Source of the DNA: Uliginosibacterium gangwonense
GTDB taxonomy: Bacteria > Pseudomonadota > Gammaproteobacteria > Burkholderiales > Rhodocyclaceae
Direction: 5' to 3'
Assembly (NCBI GenBank): GCA_020723855.1
Contig: DYIB01000003.1
Coordinates: 28,386 to 62,828 of the forward strand
DNA length: 34,443 bases
The notes below the pieces were generated by a model, which was not told where the DNA came from, did no database searches, and saw only the letters and a program-made list of their open reading frames with translations. Shown one piece after another: positions 8,745 through 17,200 of the stretch; position 1 is the first letter of the stretch; every line of letters begins with the position of its first letter. Position numbers and translations under genes: made by a program.

Positions 8745-9722
8745 ATGAAGCCGAAGATCTTCATCGCCTGCCAGACTTTTCCCGAAATCCTGGCCTATCT
8801 CGTTCCCCATTGCGAGGTCGATGAGCATCGGGGCGAGGACGCGCTGCAGGGCGCGGCGCTCGCCGCGCGCCTGGCGGACAAGGACGCCGCCATGCTGACC
8901 GCGGTGGAGCGCGTCGATGCCGGCCTGCTCGCTGCCTGCCCGCGCCTCAAGGCCATATGCAACATCGCCGTGGGCTACAACAACATCGACGTGGCGGCAT
9001 GCACCGCCGCCGGCGTCATGGTCACCAACACGCCGGGCGTGCTCGACGACACCACGGCCGATCTGGCCTGGGCGCTGATCCTGGCAGCCGCACGCCACGT
9101 GGTGGCGGCCGACCAGTGGCTGCGCGCCGGCAAGTGGCCGGGGCTGCGCTTCAAGCAATGGCTGGGCAGCGACGTGCATCACGCCACCCTGGGCATCTTC
9201 GGCATGGGGCGCATCGGCCAGGCGGTGGCGCGGCGCGCCCGGGGCTTCGCCATGCGCGTGCTGTACCACAACCGCAAGCGCCTGCCGGAGCAAACGGAGC
9301 GGGCGGCGCATGCCGAGTACGTCACCAAGGAGGCGCTGCTCAAGGAAAGCGATTTCGTGGTGCTCACGCTGCCCTACGCCCCGGAGAACCACCATCTCAT
9401 CGGCGCCGCCGAGCTGGCGCTGATGAAACCGACGGCCCATCTCATCAACGTCGCGCGCGGCGGCATCGTGGACGACGCCGCCCTGGTGGCGGCGCTCAAG
9501 GAGGGGCGCATCGCCGGCGCCGGGCTGGACGTCTATGAGAACGAGCCGGCCCTGCACCCCGGCTTCCTGGAGCTTTCCAACGCCGTGCTCACGCCCCACA
9601 TCGGCTCGGCATCCCGCGCCACGCGCCTGAAGATGGCCCTGCGCGCGGCGGAGAACCTGGTCGCCGCCCTGACCACGGGCAACCCGCCCGACCTGGTGAA
9701 TCCCGAGGTGAAGCGGGAATAG
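8745..9722 (+). CDS. D-2-hydroxyacid dehydrogenase (glyoxylate/hydroxypyruvate reductase-like)
   Basis: 325 residues of the D-isomer-specific 2-hydroxyacid dehydrogenase family. The nucleotide site reads LGIFGMGRIGQAVARRA, followed by YHNRKRL at the end of the second strand; an arginine instead of an acidic residue there suggests NADP(H) rather than NAD(H). The catalytic residues are visible: Arg in NVARGGIVDD, Glu in GAGLDVYENEP and His in LTPHIGSASR. Family members reduce glyoxylate, hydroxypyruvate, 2-ketogluconate or similar acids. The gene begins six bases after DctM, so it probably belongs to the TRAP operon and acts on the imported acid. The exact substrate is not readable from sequence; GhrB-like activity is the best guess. 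Confidence 0.9.
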   Translation: MKPKIFIACQTFPEILAYLVPHCEVDEHRGEDALQGAALAARLADKDAAMLTAVERVDAGLLAACPRLKAICNIAVGYNNIDVAACTAAGVMVTNTPGVLDDTTADLAWALILAAARHVVAADQWLRAGKWPGLRFKQWLGSDVHHATLGIFGMGRIGQAVARRARGFAMRVLYHNRKRLPEQTERAAHAEYVTKEALLKESDFVVLTLPYAPENHHLIGAAELALMKPTAHLINVARGGIVDDAALVAALKEGRIAGAGLDVYENEPALHPGFLELSNAVLTPHIGSASRATRLKMALRAAENLVAALTTGNPPDLVNPEVKRE

Positions 9723-9761
9723 CCAGATTGCTGGAAGCCAAATGATTTAAAATCGGGGCAA

Positions 9762-9791
9762 GCGCGCGGCCGCCTTTTCTGCGGCCGGCGC
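9762..9791. other. GC-rich hairpin upstream of the MFS gene
   Basis: CGGCCGC (9767-9773) and GCGGCCG (9781-9787) form a perfect stem with loop CTTTTCT, extended by partial GCGC pairing on both sides. No T run follows on the plus strand. It lies between the dehydrogenase stop (9722) and the MFS start and could be an attenuating or stabilising mRNA structure. A TAAAAT hexamer at 9748-9753 upstream may be a -10 element. Confidence 0.45.
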
Positions 9792-9812
9792 AACCGCTCC
9801 CGGGAGGTCCCC

Positions 9813-11147
9813 ATCGTTACGCTCACGCCGGCGCAGGCGCGACTGCGCACCCTGGCCCTGACCTTGGCCATTCTCGCCTACCTGCTGTCCTTCTTCCATC
9901 GCGTGGCCCCCGCCGCCATCGCCCGCGACCTGGCCGCCGCCTTCGAGACCAGCGCCACCTCCCTGGGCGTGCTGGCCGCCACCTACTTCTACGTCTATAC
10001 GGTCATGCAGGTGCCCACCGGCGTGCTCGCCGACACGCTGGGGCCGCGCAAGATCCTCGCCCTGGGTGGCCTGGTGGCGGGCGCCGGCTCGCTGCTGTTC
10101 GGCCTGGCACCGAGCTTCCAGATCGCCGTGGCCGGCCGCACCCTGGTGGGGCTGGGCGTGGCGGTGGCCTTCATCGCCATGCTCAAGCTGATCGCCGTGT
10201 GGTTCGAGGAGCGCCGCTTCGCCACGCTCACCGGCGCGGCCATGTTCATCGGCAACGTCGGTTCCGTCCTGGCCGGGGCGCCGCTCGCCTGGGCGGCCCA
10301 GGCGGCCGGCTGGCGCAGCGTGTTCGTGGCGGTGGGCGTGGCTTCCCTGGTGATCGGCGTGACCAGTTGGTTCCTGGTGAAGGACCATCCGTCCGAGGCA
10401 GAGGGCGGCAGCCGCGCCCACGGCACGCGCGTGGACCGCACCGCCTGGCTGGGCGGGCTGGTGACGGTGCTGCGCAACCGCGCCACCTGGCCCGGCTTCT
10501 TCGTGAACCTGGGCATCGCCGGCAGCTTCTTCGCCTTCGCCGGCCTGTGGGCCGTGCCTTATCTCACCCAGGTGCAGGGCCTGAGCCGCGCGCTGGCGTC
10601 GAATCACATCAGCCTGTACTTCCTTGGCTTCGCCATCGGCGCCGCCCTGATCGGACGCCTGTCGGACCGCATGGGCAAGCGCAAGCCCCTCATGGTGGCC
10701 GGCGCCGTGCTGCACGCCCTGGGCTGGCTGGTGTGGCTGCAGGGCGGTGCGCTGCCGCTCGCCGCCACCTACACGCTGTGCGCCGTCATGGGCCTGCTCA
10801 CCGCCAGCCTGACCCTGTCCTGGGCCTGCGCCAAGGAGGTGAATCCGCCGCTGCTGTCGGGCATGGCCACCAGCGTGGTCAATGTGGGCGTGTTCCTCGG
10901 GCCGGCGATCCTGCAGCCCCTGGTGGGCTGGGCCATGGACCGCAACTGGGACGGGACCGTGCGGGAGGGCGTGCGCATCTATTCCGCGGCCGATTACCGC
11001 ATCGGCTTCGCCCTGCTCCTTGCCAGCGCCGTGGTGGGCGCCGCAGCGACCCTGTTCGTGCGCGAGACCGGCTGCCGCAATATCTGGCGCGGGTCGGAGC
11101 CTGACGCGCTATCATCACAAGAGCAGTTAACCAAAAACCGCACTTAA
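9813..11147 (+). CDS. MFS transporter
   Basis: A major facilitator superfamily permease of about 444 residues with roughly twelve membrane helices. The motif between helices 2 and 3 is GVLADTLGPRKILALGG, the MFS motif A, and its counterpart IGRLSDRMGKRKPLMVAG lies between helices 8 and 9. Substrate is unknown. The start is odd. A strong GGGAGG (9802-9807) is placed five bases before an ATC at 9813, and no ATG, GTG or TTG occurs in frame until TTG 9864. Starting at 9864 would cut off part of the first membrane helix (LRTLALTLAILAYLLSFF), so a start near 9813 is preferred, either a true ATC start or an altered ATG. The last codons, including the stop at 11145-11147, lie inside the repeat at 11134-11288. 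Confidence 0.85.
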   Translation: MVTLTPAQARLRTLALTLAILAYLLSFFHRVAPAAIARDLAAAFETSATSLGVLAATYFYVYTVMQVPTGVLADTLGPRKILALGGLVAGAGSLLFGLAPSFQIAVAGRTLVGLGVAVAFIAMLKLIAVWFEERRFATLTGAAMFIGNVGSVLAGAPLAWAAQAAGWRSVFVAVGVASLVIGVTSWFLVKDHPSEAEGGSRAHGTRVDRTAWLGGLVTVLRNRATWPGFFVNLGIAGSFFAFAGLWAVPYLTQVQGLSRALASNHISLYFLGFAIGAALIGRLSDRMGKRKPLMVAGAVLHALGWLVWLQGGALPLAATYTLCAVMGLLTASLTLSWACAKEVNPPLLSGMATSVVNVGVFLGPAILQPLVGWAMDRNWDGTVREGVRIYSAADYRIGFALLLASAVVGAAATLFVRETGCRNIWRGSEPDALSSQEQLTKNRT

Positions 11148-11288
11148 CGCAAAGGACGCGAAGCAACGCAAAGGACGCAAAGGAAAATCCTGAAGGATGG
11201 CCGACACCCGAAGGGTGAGGCTTCTCGTTCTTTGCGGCCTTTGCGTCTTTGCGATCTTTGCGTTGAAGGCGGTTCCAGCTGCGGTTTT
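11134..11288. repeat. Long imperfect inverted repeat with ACGCAAAGG units
   Basis: The outer ends match as AAAACCGC (11134-11141) and GCGGTTTT (11281-11288). Inside, the left arm carries several copies of the unit GCAAAGGACGC (from 11149 and again from 11167) and the right arm carries its complement, CTTTGCG, four times (11230-11262). The whole could fold into one long hairpin of about 155 bases with a loop around 11190-11215. The left arm overlaps the end of the MFS coding sequence. It looks like a dispersed intergenic palindromic element rather than a gene; copies elsewhere cannot be seen from this window. Confidence 0.7.
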
Positions 11289-11305
11289 CCACGATCATTG
11301 CCCCC

Positions 11306-11683
11306 ATGAGTACCGACACCGCCCTCATCCTGTTCGCCCACGGCGCGCGCGATCCCCAGTGGGCCGAACCCTTCCAGGCCGTGCGCACGGCCATCGCCCG
11401 GCGTGCGCCGGGCGTCGCCGTGGAACTGGCCTTCCTGGAGCTCATGTCGCCCAGCCTGGGGGAGGCGGTGGACCGGGTGGTGGCGCGCGGCGCCCGGCGG
11501 GTGGTGGTGGTGCCCGCCTTCATGGCCCAGGGCGGCCATCTCAAGCGCGACCTGCCGCGTCTGATCGGCGAGGTGCAGGCGGTCCATCCCCGCTGCGTCA
11601 TCGAGCAGACCCGCGCCATCGGCGAGGTCCCGGAAATCATCGAAGCCATCGCCGCGTTCGCCCTGGCCCAGACAGGGTTTTGA
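11306..11683 (+). CDS. Small CbiX/SirB-type sirohydrochlorin chelatase-like protein
   Basis: 125 residues, the size of the short single-domain CbiX (CbiXS) family. The N terminus ALILFAHGARDPQWAEPF holds the metal-binding and catalytic histidine (H12). The rest fits the fold, with VAVELAFLELMSPSLGEAVD and RRVVVVPAFMAQGGHLKRDLP; the GGHLKRDLP segment carries the second active-site histidine typical of the family. These enzymes insert cobalt or ferrous iron into sirohydrochlorin for cobalamin or siroheme. No other tetrapyrrole gene is nearby, so the metal and pathway are uncertain. The gene sits between the repeat and the sulfide-oxidation module and appears monocistronic. Confidence 0.85.
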   Translation: MSTDTALILFAHGARDPQWAEPFQAVRTAIARRAPGVAVELAFLELMSPSLGEAVDRVVARGARRVVVVPAFMAQGGHLKRDLPRLIGEVQAVHPRCVIEQTRAIGEVPEIIEAIAAFALAQTGF

Positions 11684-11796
11684 AAGGAGGCGGCGCGCAC
11701 GCATTTGTTGAGAAATCGCAAGGCGGTCGTGTCTTGCGGCAGATAACTTCCCTCTCATAACCGTATCCTGGCCTCAACCCTGGCACACTTGGGGAA

Positions 11797-11831
11797 TTGA
11801 CAAAATATTAGTAATCGCTAATATAGCGATA
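11797..11831 (+). promoter_or_regulatory. Promoter with overlapping dyads; predicted leaderless start
   Basis: A perfect TTGACA (11797-11802) is followed after 16 bases by TAATAT (11819-11824). The expected start of transcription falls at about 11831, the A of the ATG of the adaptor gene, and no ribosome binding site precedes that ATG. Two inverted repeats overlap the promoter: ATATTAG/CTAATAT with a six-base spacer (11805-11824) and TCGCTA/TAGCGA with a three-base spacer (11815-11829). Such dyads over the -10 region fit repression by a small dimeric regulator of the ArsR kind. No ArsR gene is in the window, so the regulator is unknown. Confidence 0.65.
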
Positions 11832-12821
11832 TGAGAACTGGATCGGCATATTTGATTTTTTTGGGGCTGCTGCTGGGGCCGGCCGCGGGTTTTGCCCAAG
11901 GCGTGCCGACGGCGGCGGCGGAGTTGCGCGACGTGGATCTGACCTACCCGGCCGAGAGCCTGGTGGAGGCGGTGAAGCAGGCGACCGTCGCCGCCCAGGT
12001 GCAGGGGCGTGTGGTGGAGGTGCGCGTCGAGGCCGGTGACGGCGTGAAGCGGGGGCAACTGCTGATGCGCATCGACGCCGCCGAGGCGGCCCAGGCCGCC
12101 GCCGCCAGCGAGGCGGTGCTGGCCAATGCCAAAGCCCACTACGAGCGCACGCGCCACCTGTTCGAGCAGAAATTCGTCTCCCGGGCCGCCCTGGACAAGG
12201 CGGAAGCCGATTACAAGGCCGCCCGGGCCGCCGCCGGCCAGGCTGCTGCTGCCTTGTCCTTCGCCAGCGTCACCGCACCCATCGACGGCGTGGTGGCCCA
12301 GCGCCATACCGAGCTGGGCGAGATGGCCGCCCCCGGCCGGCCCCTGGTCACGGTGTACGACCCCAAGGGGCTGCGCGTGGTGGCCAGCATACCCCAATAC
12401 AAGCTGGCGGAAGTGCAGCCTGCGGGCCCAGGTGGAATTCCCCGAATCCGGCAAATGGGTGGACGCGGCCCGGGTGGAAGTGCTGCCTGCCGCCGACGCC
12501 CGCACCCACACGGTGCAGGCCCGGGTCTATCTGCCCGAGGGGCTCAAGGACGTCATCCCCGGCATGTTCGCGCGCGCCCACTTCGTCGTCGGCAAGGCGC
12601 GGAAACTGCTGGTGCCCGGGCAGGCGGTGCTGCGCCGGGGCGAGGTGACGGCGGTCTATGTGGCCGACGGCAACGGCGGCTTCCGGTTGCGCCAGGTGCG
12701 CCTGGGCGAGCCCCTGGCGGGCGGCGTGCAGGAAGTGCTGGCGGGGCTGGCCGCCGGAGAGAAAGTGGCCCTGGACCCGGTCAAGGCGGGCATCCAGGCC
12801 AAGCAGGCGATAACCAAGTAG
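11831..12821 (+). pseudogene. RND-type periplasmic adaptor (MFP), frameshifted
   Basis: The reading frame from ATG 11831 encodes a signal peptide (YLIFLGLLLGPAAGFAQG), the biotinyl-lipoyl half AAQVQGRVVEVRVEAGDGVK, an alpha-helical hairpin rich in Ala/Glu (about residues 75-135) and the second lipoyl half ASVTAPIDGVVAQRH. After KLAEVQ at about residue 196 the homology jumps to the next frame, which continues LRAQVEFPESGKWVDAARVE and runs to a stop at 12821 through the beta-barrel and membrane-proximal parts (GMFARAHFVVG). The shift lies near 12413-12420 and equals one extra base or two missing bases. Repaired, the protein would have about 329 residues, normal for an RND adaptor. It would link the RND pump at 14211 to an outer membrane channel, but the first frame alone reads on into unrelated sequence. 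A sequencing error is equally possible. Confidence 0.82.
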
Positions 12822-12877
12822 CGGGGCGCGACCGGCGACGCGCCACGCCATCCCCATTCCAGCCGGAGGAGGCAAAC

Positions 12878-14149
12878 ATGGCACATATCGTGATACTGGG
12901 TGCGGGCATCGGAGGCTTGCCCATGGCCTACGAAATGCGCGACAACGCGCGCCCCGAAGACAAGATCACCGTGGTTTCGAACACGGCACGCTTCCATTTC
13001 GTGCCGTCCAACCCCTGGGTGGCGGTGGACTGGCGGCGGCGCGAGGACATCGAGCTGGACCTGGCCGCACCCCTGGCCCGGCGCAAGATCGATTTCATCC
13101 CGGTGGGCGCCAGGCGCGTGCACCCGGAGCACAACCGGCTGGAGCTGGACGACGGGCGCATGATCGACTACGACTTCCTGGTCGTCGCCACCGGGCCGAA
13201 GCTGGCCTTCGAGGAAGTGGAAGGTCTGGGCCCGAACGGGTACACCGAGTCGGTGTGCCACGTGGATCACGCCGAGCAGGCGAAGAAGGCGTGGGACCTG
13301 TTCGTGCGCGAGCCGGGGCCGGTGGTGGTGGGCGCGGTGCAAGGGGCTTCCTGCTTCGGACCGGCCTACGAATATGCCATGATCATTGATACCGATCTGA
13401 GGCGGCGCAAGATGCGCGACCGGGTGCCCATGACCTTCGTCACCGCCGAGCCTTACATCGGCCACCTGGGCCTGGGCGGCGTGGGCGATTCCAAGGGGCT
13501 GCTGGAGTCCGCCTTCCGCGACCGCCACATCAAGTGGATCTGCAACGCCAAGGTGACCAAGGTCGAGGCGGGCAAGATGCATGTCACCGAGCACGACGAG
13601 GACGGCAAGCCGAAGAAGGAGCACGAGCTGGCCTTCAAGTATTCCATGATGCTGCCCGCCTTCAAGGGCGTGGATGCGGTGTTCGGCATCGAGGGGCTGA
13701 CCAACCCGCGGGGCTTCATCCTGATCGACGAGTATCAGCGCAATCCCAAGTATCCGAACATCTATGCGGTGGGGGTGTGCGTGGCGATCCCGCCGGTGGA
13801 GGCCACACCCGTGCCCACGGGGGCGCCCAAGACCGGCTACATGATCGAGACCATGGTCACCGCCACGGCGCGCAACATTCGCGCCGTGCTCGACGGTCAG
13901 CAGCCCAAGGAGAGGGCCACCTGGAACGCCGTGTGCCTGGCCGACTTCGGCGATACGGGCGTGGCCTTCGTGGCCATGCCGCAGATTCCGCCGCGCAACG
14001 TGAACTGGTTTGCCCAGGGCAAGTGGGTGCATCTGGCCAAGGTGGCCTTCGAGAAGTACTTCCTGCGCAAGATGAAGAAGGGCACTTCGGAGCCGGTGTA
14101 CGAGAAGCTGGTGATGAAGGCCCTGGGCATCATGAAATTGAAAGGGTGA
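12878..14149 (+). CDS. sqr: Sulfide:quinone oxidoreductase (SQR-like flavoprotein)
   Basis: 423 residues, starting five bases after GGAGGAGG (12865-12872). The FAD site is HIVILGAGIGGLPMAYEM and the second dinucleotide motif region is DFLVVATGPKLAFEEVEGLG. The three redox cysteines of sulfide:quinone oxidoreductases are present: C127 (SVCHVDHAEQA), C159 (GAVQGASCFGPAYEY) and C353 (AVCLADFGDT), very close to the positions 128, 160 and 356 known for the Acidithiobacillus ferrooxidans enzyme. EPYIGHLGLGGVGDSK and PPVEATPVPTGAPKTGYMIE are also conserved. The C-terminal amphipathic region (FEKYFLRKMKKG) fits attachment to the periplasmic side of the inner membrane. The enzyme would oxidise sulfide to sulfur or polysulfide and pass electrons to quinone. 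It is embedded between an RND adaptor and an RND pump gene, an unexpected but suggestive context. Confidence 0.9.
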   Translation: MAHIVILGAGIGGLPMAYEMRDNARPEDKITVVSNTARFHFVPSNPWVAVDWRRREDIELDLAAPLARRKIDFIPVGARRVHPEHNRLELDDGRMIDYDFLVVATGPKLAFEEVEGLGPNGYTESVCHVDHAEQAKKAWDLFVREPGPVVVGAVQGASCFGPAYEYAMIIDTDLRRRKMRDRVPMTFVTAEPYIGHLGLGGVGDSKGLLESAFRDRHIKWICNAKVTKVEAGKMHVTEHDEDGKPKKEHELAFKYSMMLPAFKGVDAVFGIEGLTNPRGFILIDEYQRNPKYPNIYAVGVCVAIPPVEATPVPTGAPKTGYMIETMVTATARNIRAVLDGQQPKERATWNAVCLADFGDTGVAFVAMPQIPPRNVNWFAQGKWVHLAKVAFEKYFLRKMKKGTSEPVYEKLVMKALGIMKLKG

Positions 14150-14152
14150 ACA

Positions 14153-14201
14153 GTGAGGGGCGAGGAGTGGGCGGTTTTGCCCCTCACACCTCACTCCTCA
14201 C
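14153..14201. repeat. Intercistronic inverted repeat of GTGAGG-type units
   Basis: GTGAGGGGC (14153-14161) pairs with GCCCCTCAC (14179-14187), and GAGGAGTG (14162-14169) can pair with CACTCCTC (14192-14199). The element fills nearly the whole gap between the SQR and RND genes and leaves little room for a ribosome binding site before ATG 14211. It resembles the GTGAC-type element at 34258-34295 in style. Confidence 0.55.
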
Positions 14202-14210
14202 GGATTTGAG

Positions 14211-17200
14211 ATGGGTATTTCCGGACGCATCGCCGCTTACTTCCAGCGCAATCAGCTCACGCCGCTGATGGCCCTGGTCGCCTTTCTGCTGGGCCTGTTC
14301 GCCGTGTTCGTCACGCCGCGGGAGGAGGAGCCCCAGATCAACGTCACCATGGCCAACGTCTTCATTCCCTTCCCGGGCGCTTCCGCCCAGGACGTGGAGG
14401 CCCTGGTGGCGCGCCCCGCCGAGCAGGTGCTGGCGCGCATTGCCGGCATCGAGCACGTGTATTCCGTGTCGCGCCCGGGCATGGCGGTGATCACCGTGCA
14501 GTATGAAGTGGGCGAGGACCCGATCCAGGCCCTGGTGCGCCTCTACGACACCCTCGACTCCCACCGCGACTGGGTGTCTCCCAACCTGGGCGTGGGCCAG
14601 CCCATCGTCAAGCCCAAGGGCATCGACGACGTGCCCATCGTCAGCCTCACTTTCTGGACCGCCGATCCGAAGCGCTCGGCCTTCGAGCTGCAGCAGGTGG
14701 CGCGCGCCGCGGAGATCGAGTTCAAGCGCATTCCCGGCACCCGCGACGTCACCACCATCGGCGGCCCTGGCCATGTCATCCGCGTCATCATGGACACCGA
14801 CCGCATGAACGCCCACGGCGTCACCGCCCAGGACCTGCGCGCCGCGCTGCAGGTGTCCAACGCCGTGCAGCCCTCGGGCAGCCTGGTCTCGGGCAACCAG
14901 GAAATGCTGGTGGAGACCGGCACCTACATCGAGACCGCCGCCGACGTGAAGCGCCTGGTGGTGGGGGTGGCCGCTGGCCGCCCGGTGTTCATGTCCGATG
15001 TGGCGCGGGTGGAGGACGGCCCGGACCAGCCCGCCAGCTATGTCTGGCACGGCACCAGGGACGGCGAATTTCCCGCCGTCACCCTGGCCGTGTCCAAGAA
15101 ACCGGGGGTCAACGCCGCCGACGTGGCGGAGGCGGTCATCGCCCGCGCCCAATCCCTCAAGGGCAGCGTCATTCCCGAGGGCGTGGAATTCACCGTCACG
15201 CGCAACTACGGCGCCACCGCCACCGACAAGGCCCAGAAGCTCATCGGCAAGCTGGTGTTCGCCACCGGCTCCGTGGTGCTGCTGGTGCTGTTCGCCCTGG
15301 GGCGGCGCGAGGCGCTGATCGTCGGCCTGGCCGTGACCCTCACCCTGGCGGCCACCCTGTTCGCCTCCTGGGCCTGGGGCTTCACCCTGAACCGGGTGTC
15401 CCTGTTCGCCCTGATCTTCTCCATCGGCATCCTGGTGGACGACGCCATCGTGGTGGTGGAGAACATCCACCGCTGGCGCGAGCTGCATCCCGACAAGCCG
15501 CTGTGGGAGCTCATCCCGGGCGCCGTGGACGAAGTGGGCGGGCCCACCATCCTCGCCACCTTCACGGTCATCGCGGCGCTGCTGCCCATGGCCTTCGTCA
15601 CCGGCCTGATGGGGCCCTACATGAGCCCCATCCCCATCAACTCCTCCATGGGCATGCTGATCTCGCTCGCCATCGCCTTCGTGGTGACGCCCTGGCTGGC
15701 GGTGAAGCTGCTCGCCAAGCATCATCACGCCGCGGGCGGCGAGAGCCGGCTCAATGCCCGGCTCGACGGGCTGTTCCGCCGCGTGCTGCCGCCTTTCCTG
15801 GACGAGCGCACCGGCGGGCGCGCCCGGCTCAAGCTGTGGATCGGCGTGCTGGCGGCGATCCTGGTGTCGGTGTCGCTCGCGGCGCTGCAACTGGTCGTGC
15901 TGAAGATGCTGCCCTTCGACAACAAGTCCGAGTTCCAGGTGGTGCTTGACATGCCGGTGGGCACGCCGGTGGAGGAGACGGCGAAGGTGCTGCGCGAGAT
16001 CGGCGGCTATCTGTCCACGGTGAAGGAAGTCACCGACTACCAGGCCTATGCCGGGACGGCCAGCCCCATCAACTTCAACGGTCTGGTGCGCCAGTACTAC
16101 CTGCGCGCTTCCAGCGAGCTGGGCGACATGCAGGTGAACCTGGTGGACAAGCACGAGCGCCAGCGCCAAAGCCACGAGATCGCCGTGGCGGTGCGCGACG
16201 AGATCGCCGCCATCGCCCGGCGCCACGGCGGCAACGCCAAGGTGGTGGAAGTGCCGCCCGGGCCGCCCGTGCTGTCGCCCATCGTCGCCGAAGTCTACGG
16301 GCCGGACGAGACGGGGCGCATCGCCGTGGCCAAGAAGGTACGCGCCGCCTTCGAGGGTACCGCCGACATCCTGGGCGTGGACGACTCGGTCCAGGCGGAC
16401 GCGCGCAAGGCGGTGCTGCGCGTGTCCCAGAGCAAGGCGGCCATCCTGGGCGTGGCCCAGAAGGACATCGTGGAAGTGGTGCGCATGGGACTGTCGGGCG
16501 AGGACGTCACGCCCGCCCATTCGCGCGGCGCCAAGCGTGAAATCCCGGTGCGCATAACCCTGCCGGCGGAGAAGCAGGACTCCCTCGACCAGTTGCTCAA
16601 GATGACGGTGCGTGCCCGTGACGGCCAGTTGGTGCCCGTGTCCGAGCTGGTGGAGGTGCGCCAGGCGGCGCGCGAGAAGGCCATCTACCACAAGGATCTG
16701 CTGCCGGTGGTCTATGTGGTGGGCGACATGGGCGGCAAGCTGGATTCGCCCCTGTATGGCATGTTCGACATCCGCTCGAAGCTGAAGGACCTGCCCCTGG
16801 AGCAGGGGGGCACCCTGGACGAATACTTCATCCGCCAGCCCAAGGACCCCTACGCCGGCTATGCCCTCAAGTGGGACGGCGAGTGGCAGGTGACCTACGA
16901 GACCTTCCGCGACATGGGCGCCGCCTACGCCGTGGGCCTGATCCTCATCTACCTGCTGGTGGTGGCCCAGTTCCGCTCCTACCTGGTGCCCTTGATCATC
17001 ATGGCGCCCATCCCGCTCACCATCATCGGCGTCATGCCCGGCCACGCCCTGCTGGGCAGCCAGTTCACCGCCACTTCGATGATCGGCATGATCGCGCTGG
17101 CCGGCATCATCGTGCGCAACTCCATCCTGCTGGTGGACTTCATCAACGAGCAGGTGAAGGCGGGCCTGCCCTTCGCCGAGGCCGTGATCCAGTCGGCGGT

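Noticed and set aside
11146..11264. Repeated ACGCAAAGG units looked at first like a CRISPR or tandem repeat array
   Set aside because: Units are too short and irregular, lie in opposite orientations in the two halves, and there are no uniform spacers or cas genes; a palindromic element fits better.
11831..14149. A single 772-residue open frame joining the adaptor and the SQR protein
   Set aside because: It arises because the adaptor frameshift reads through to the in-frame SQR gene; the middle part (about residues 197-345) is low-complexity nonsense, and SQR has its own strong ribosome binding site and ATG at 12878.
14184..17045. A 953-residue antisense open frame opposite the RND pump, and a 702-residue one at 2613-4721 opposite the antiporter
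   Set aside because: Both are rich in His, Gln, Gly and Arg with no domain or membrane pattern, as expected from the complement of GC-rich codons; the plus-strand frames have clear family motifs.
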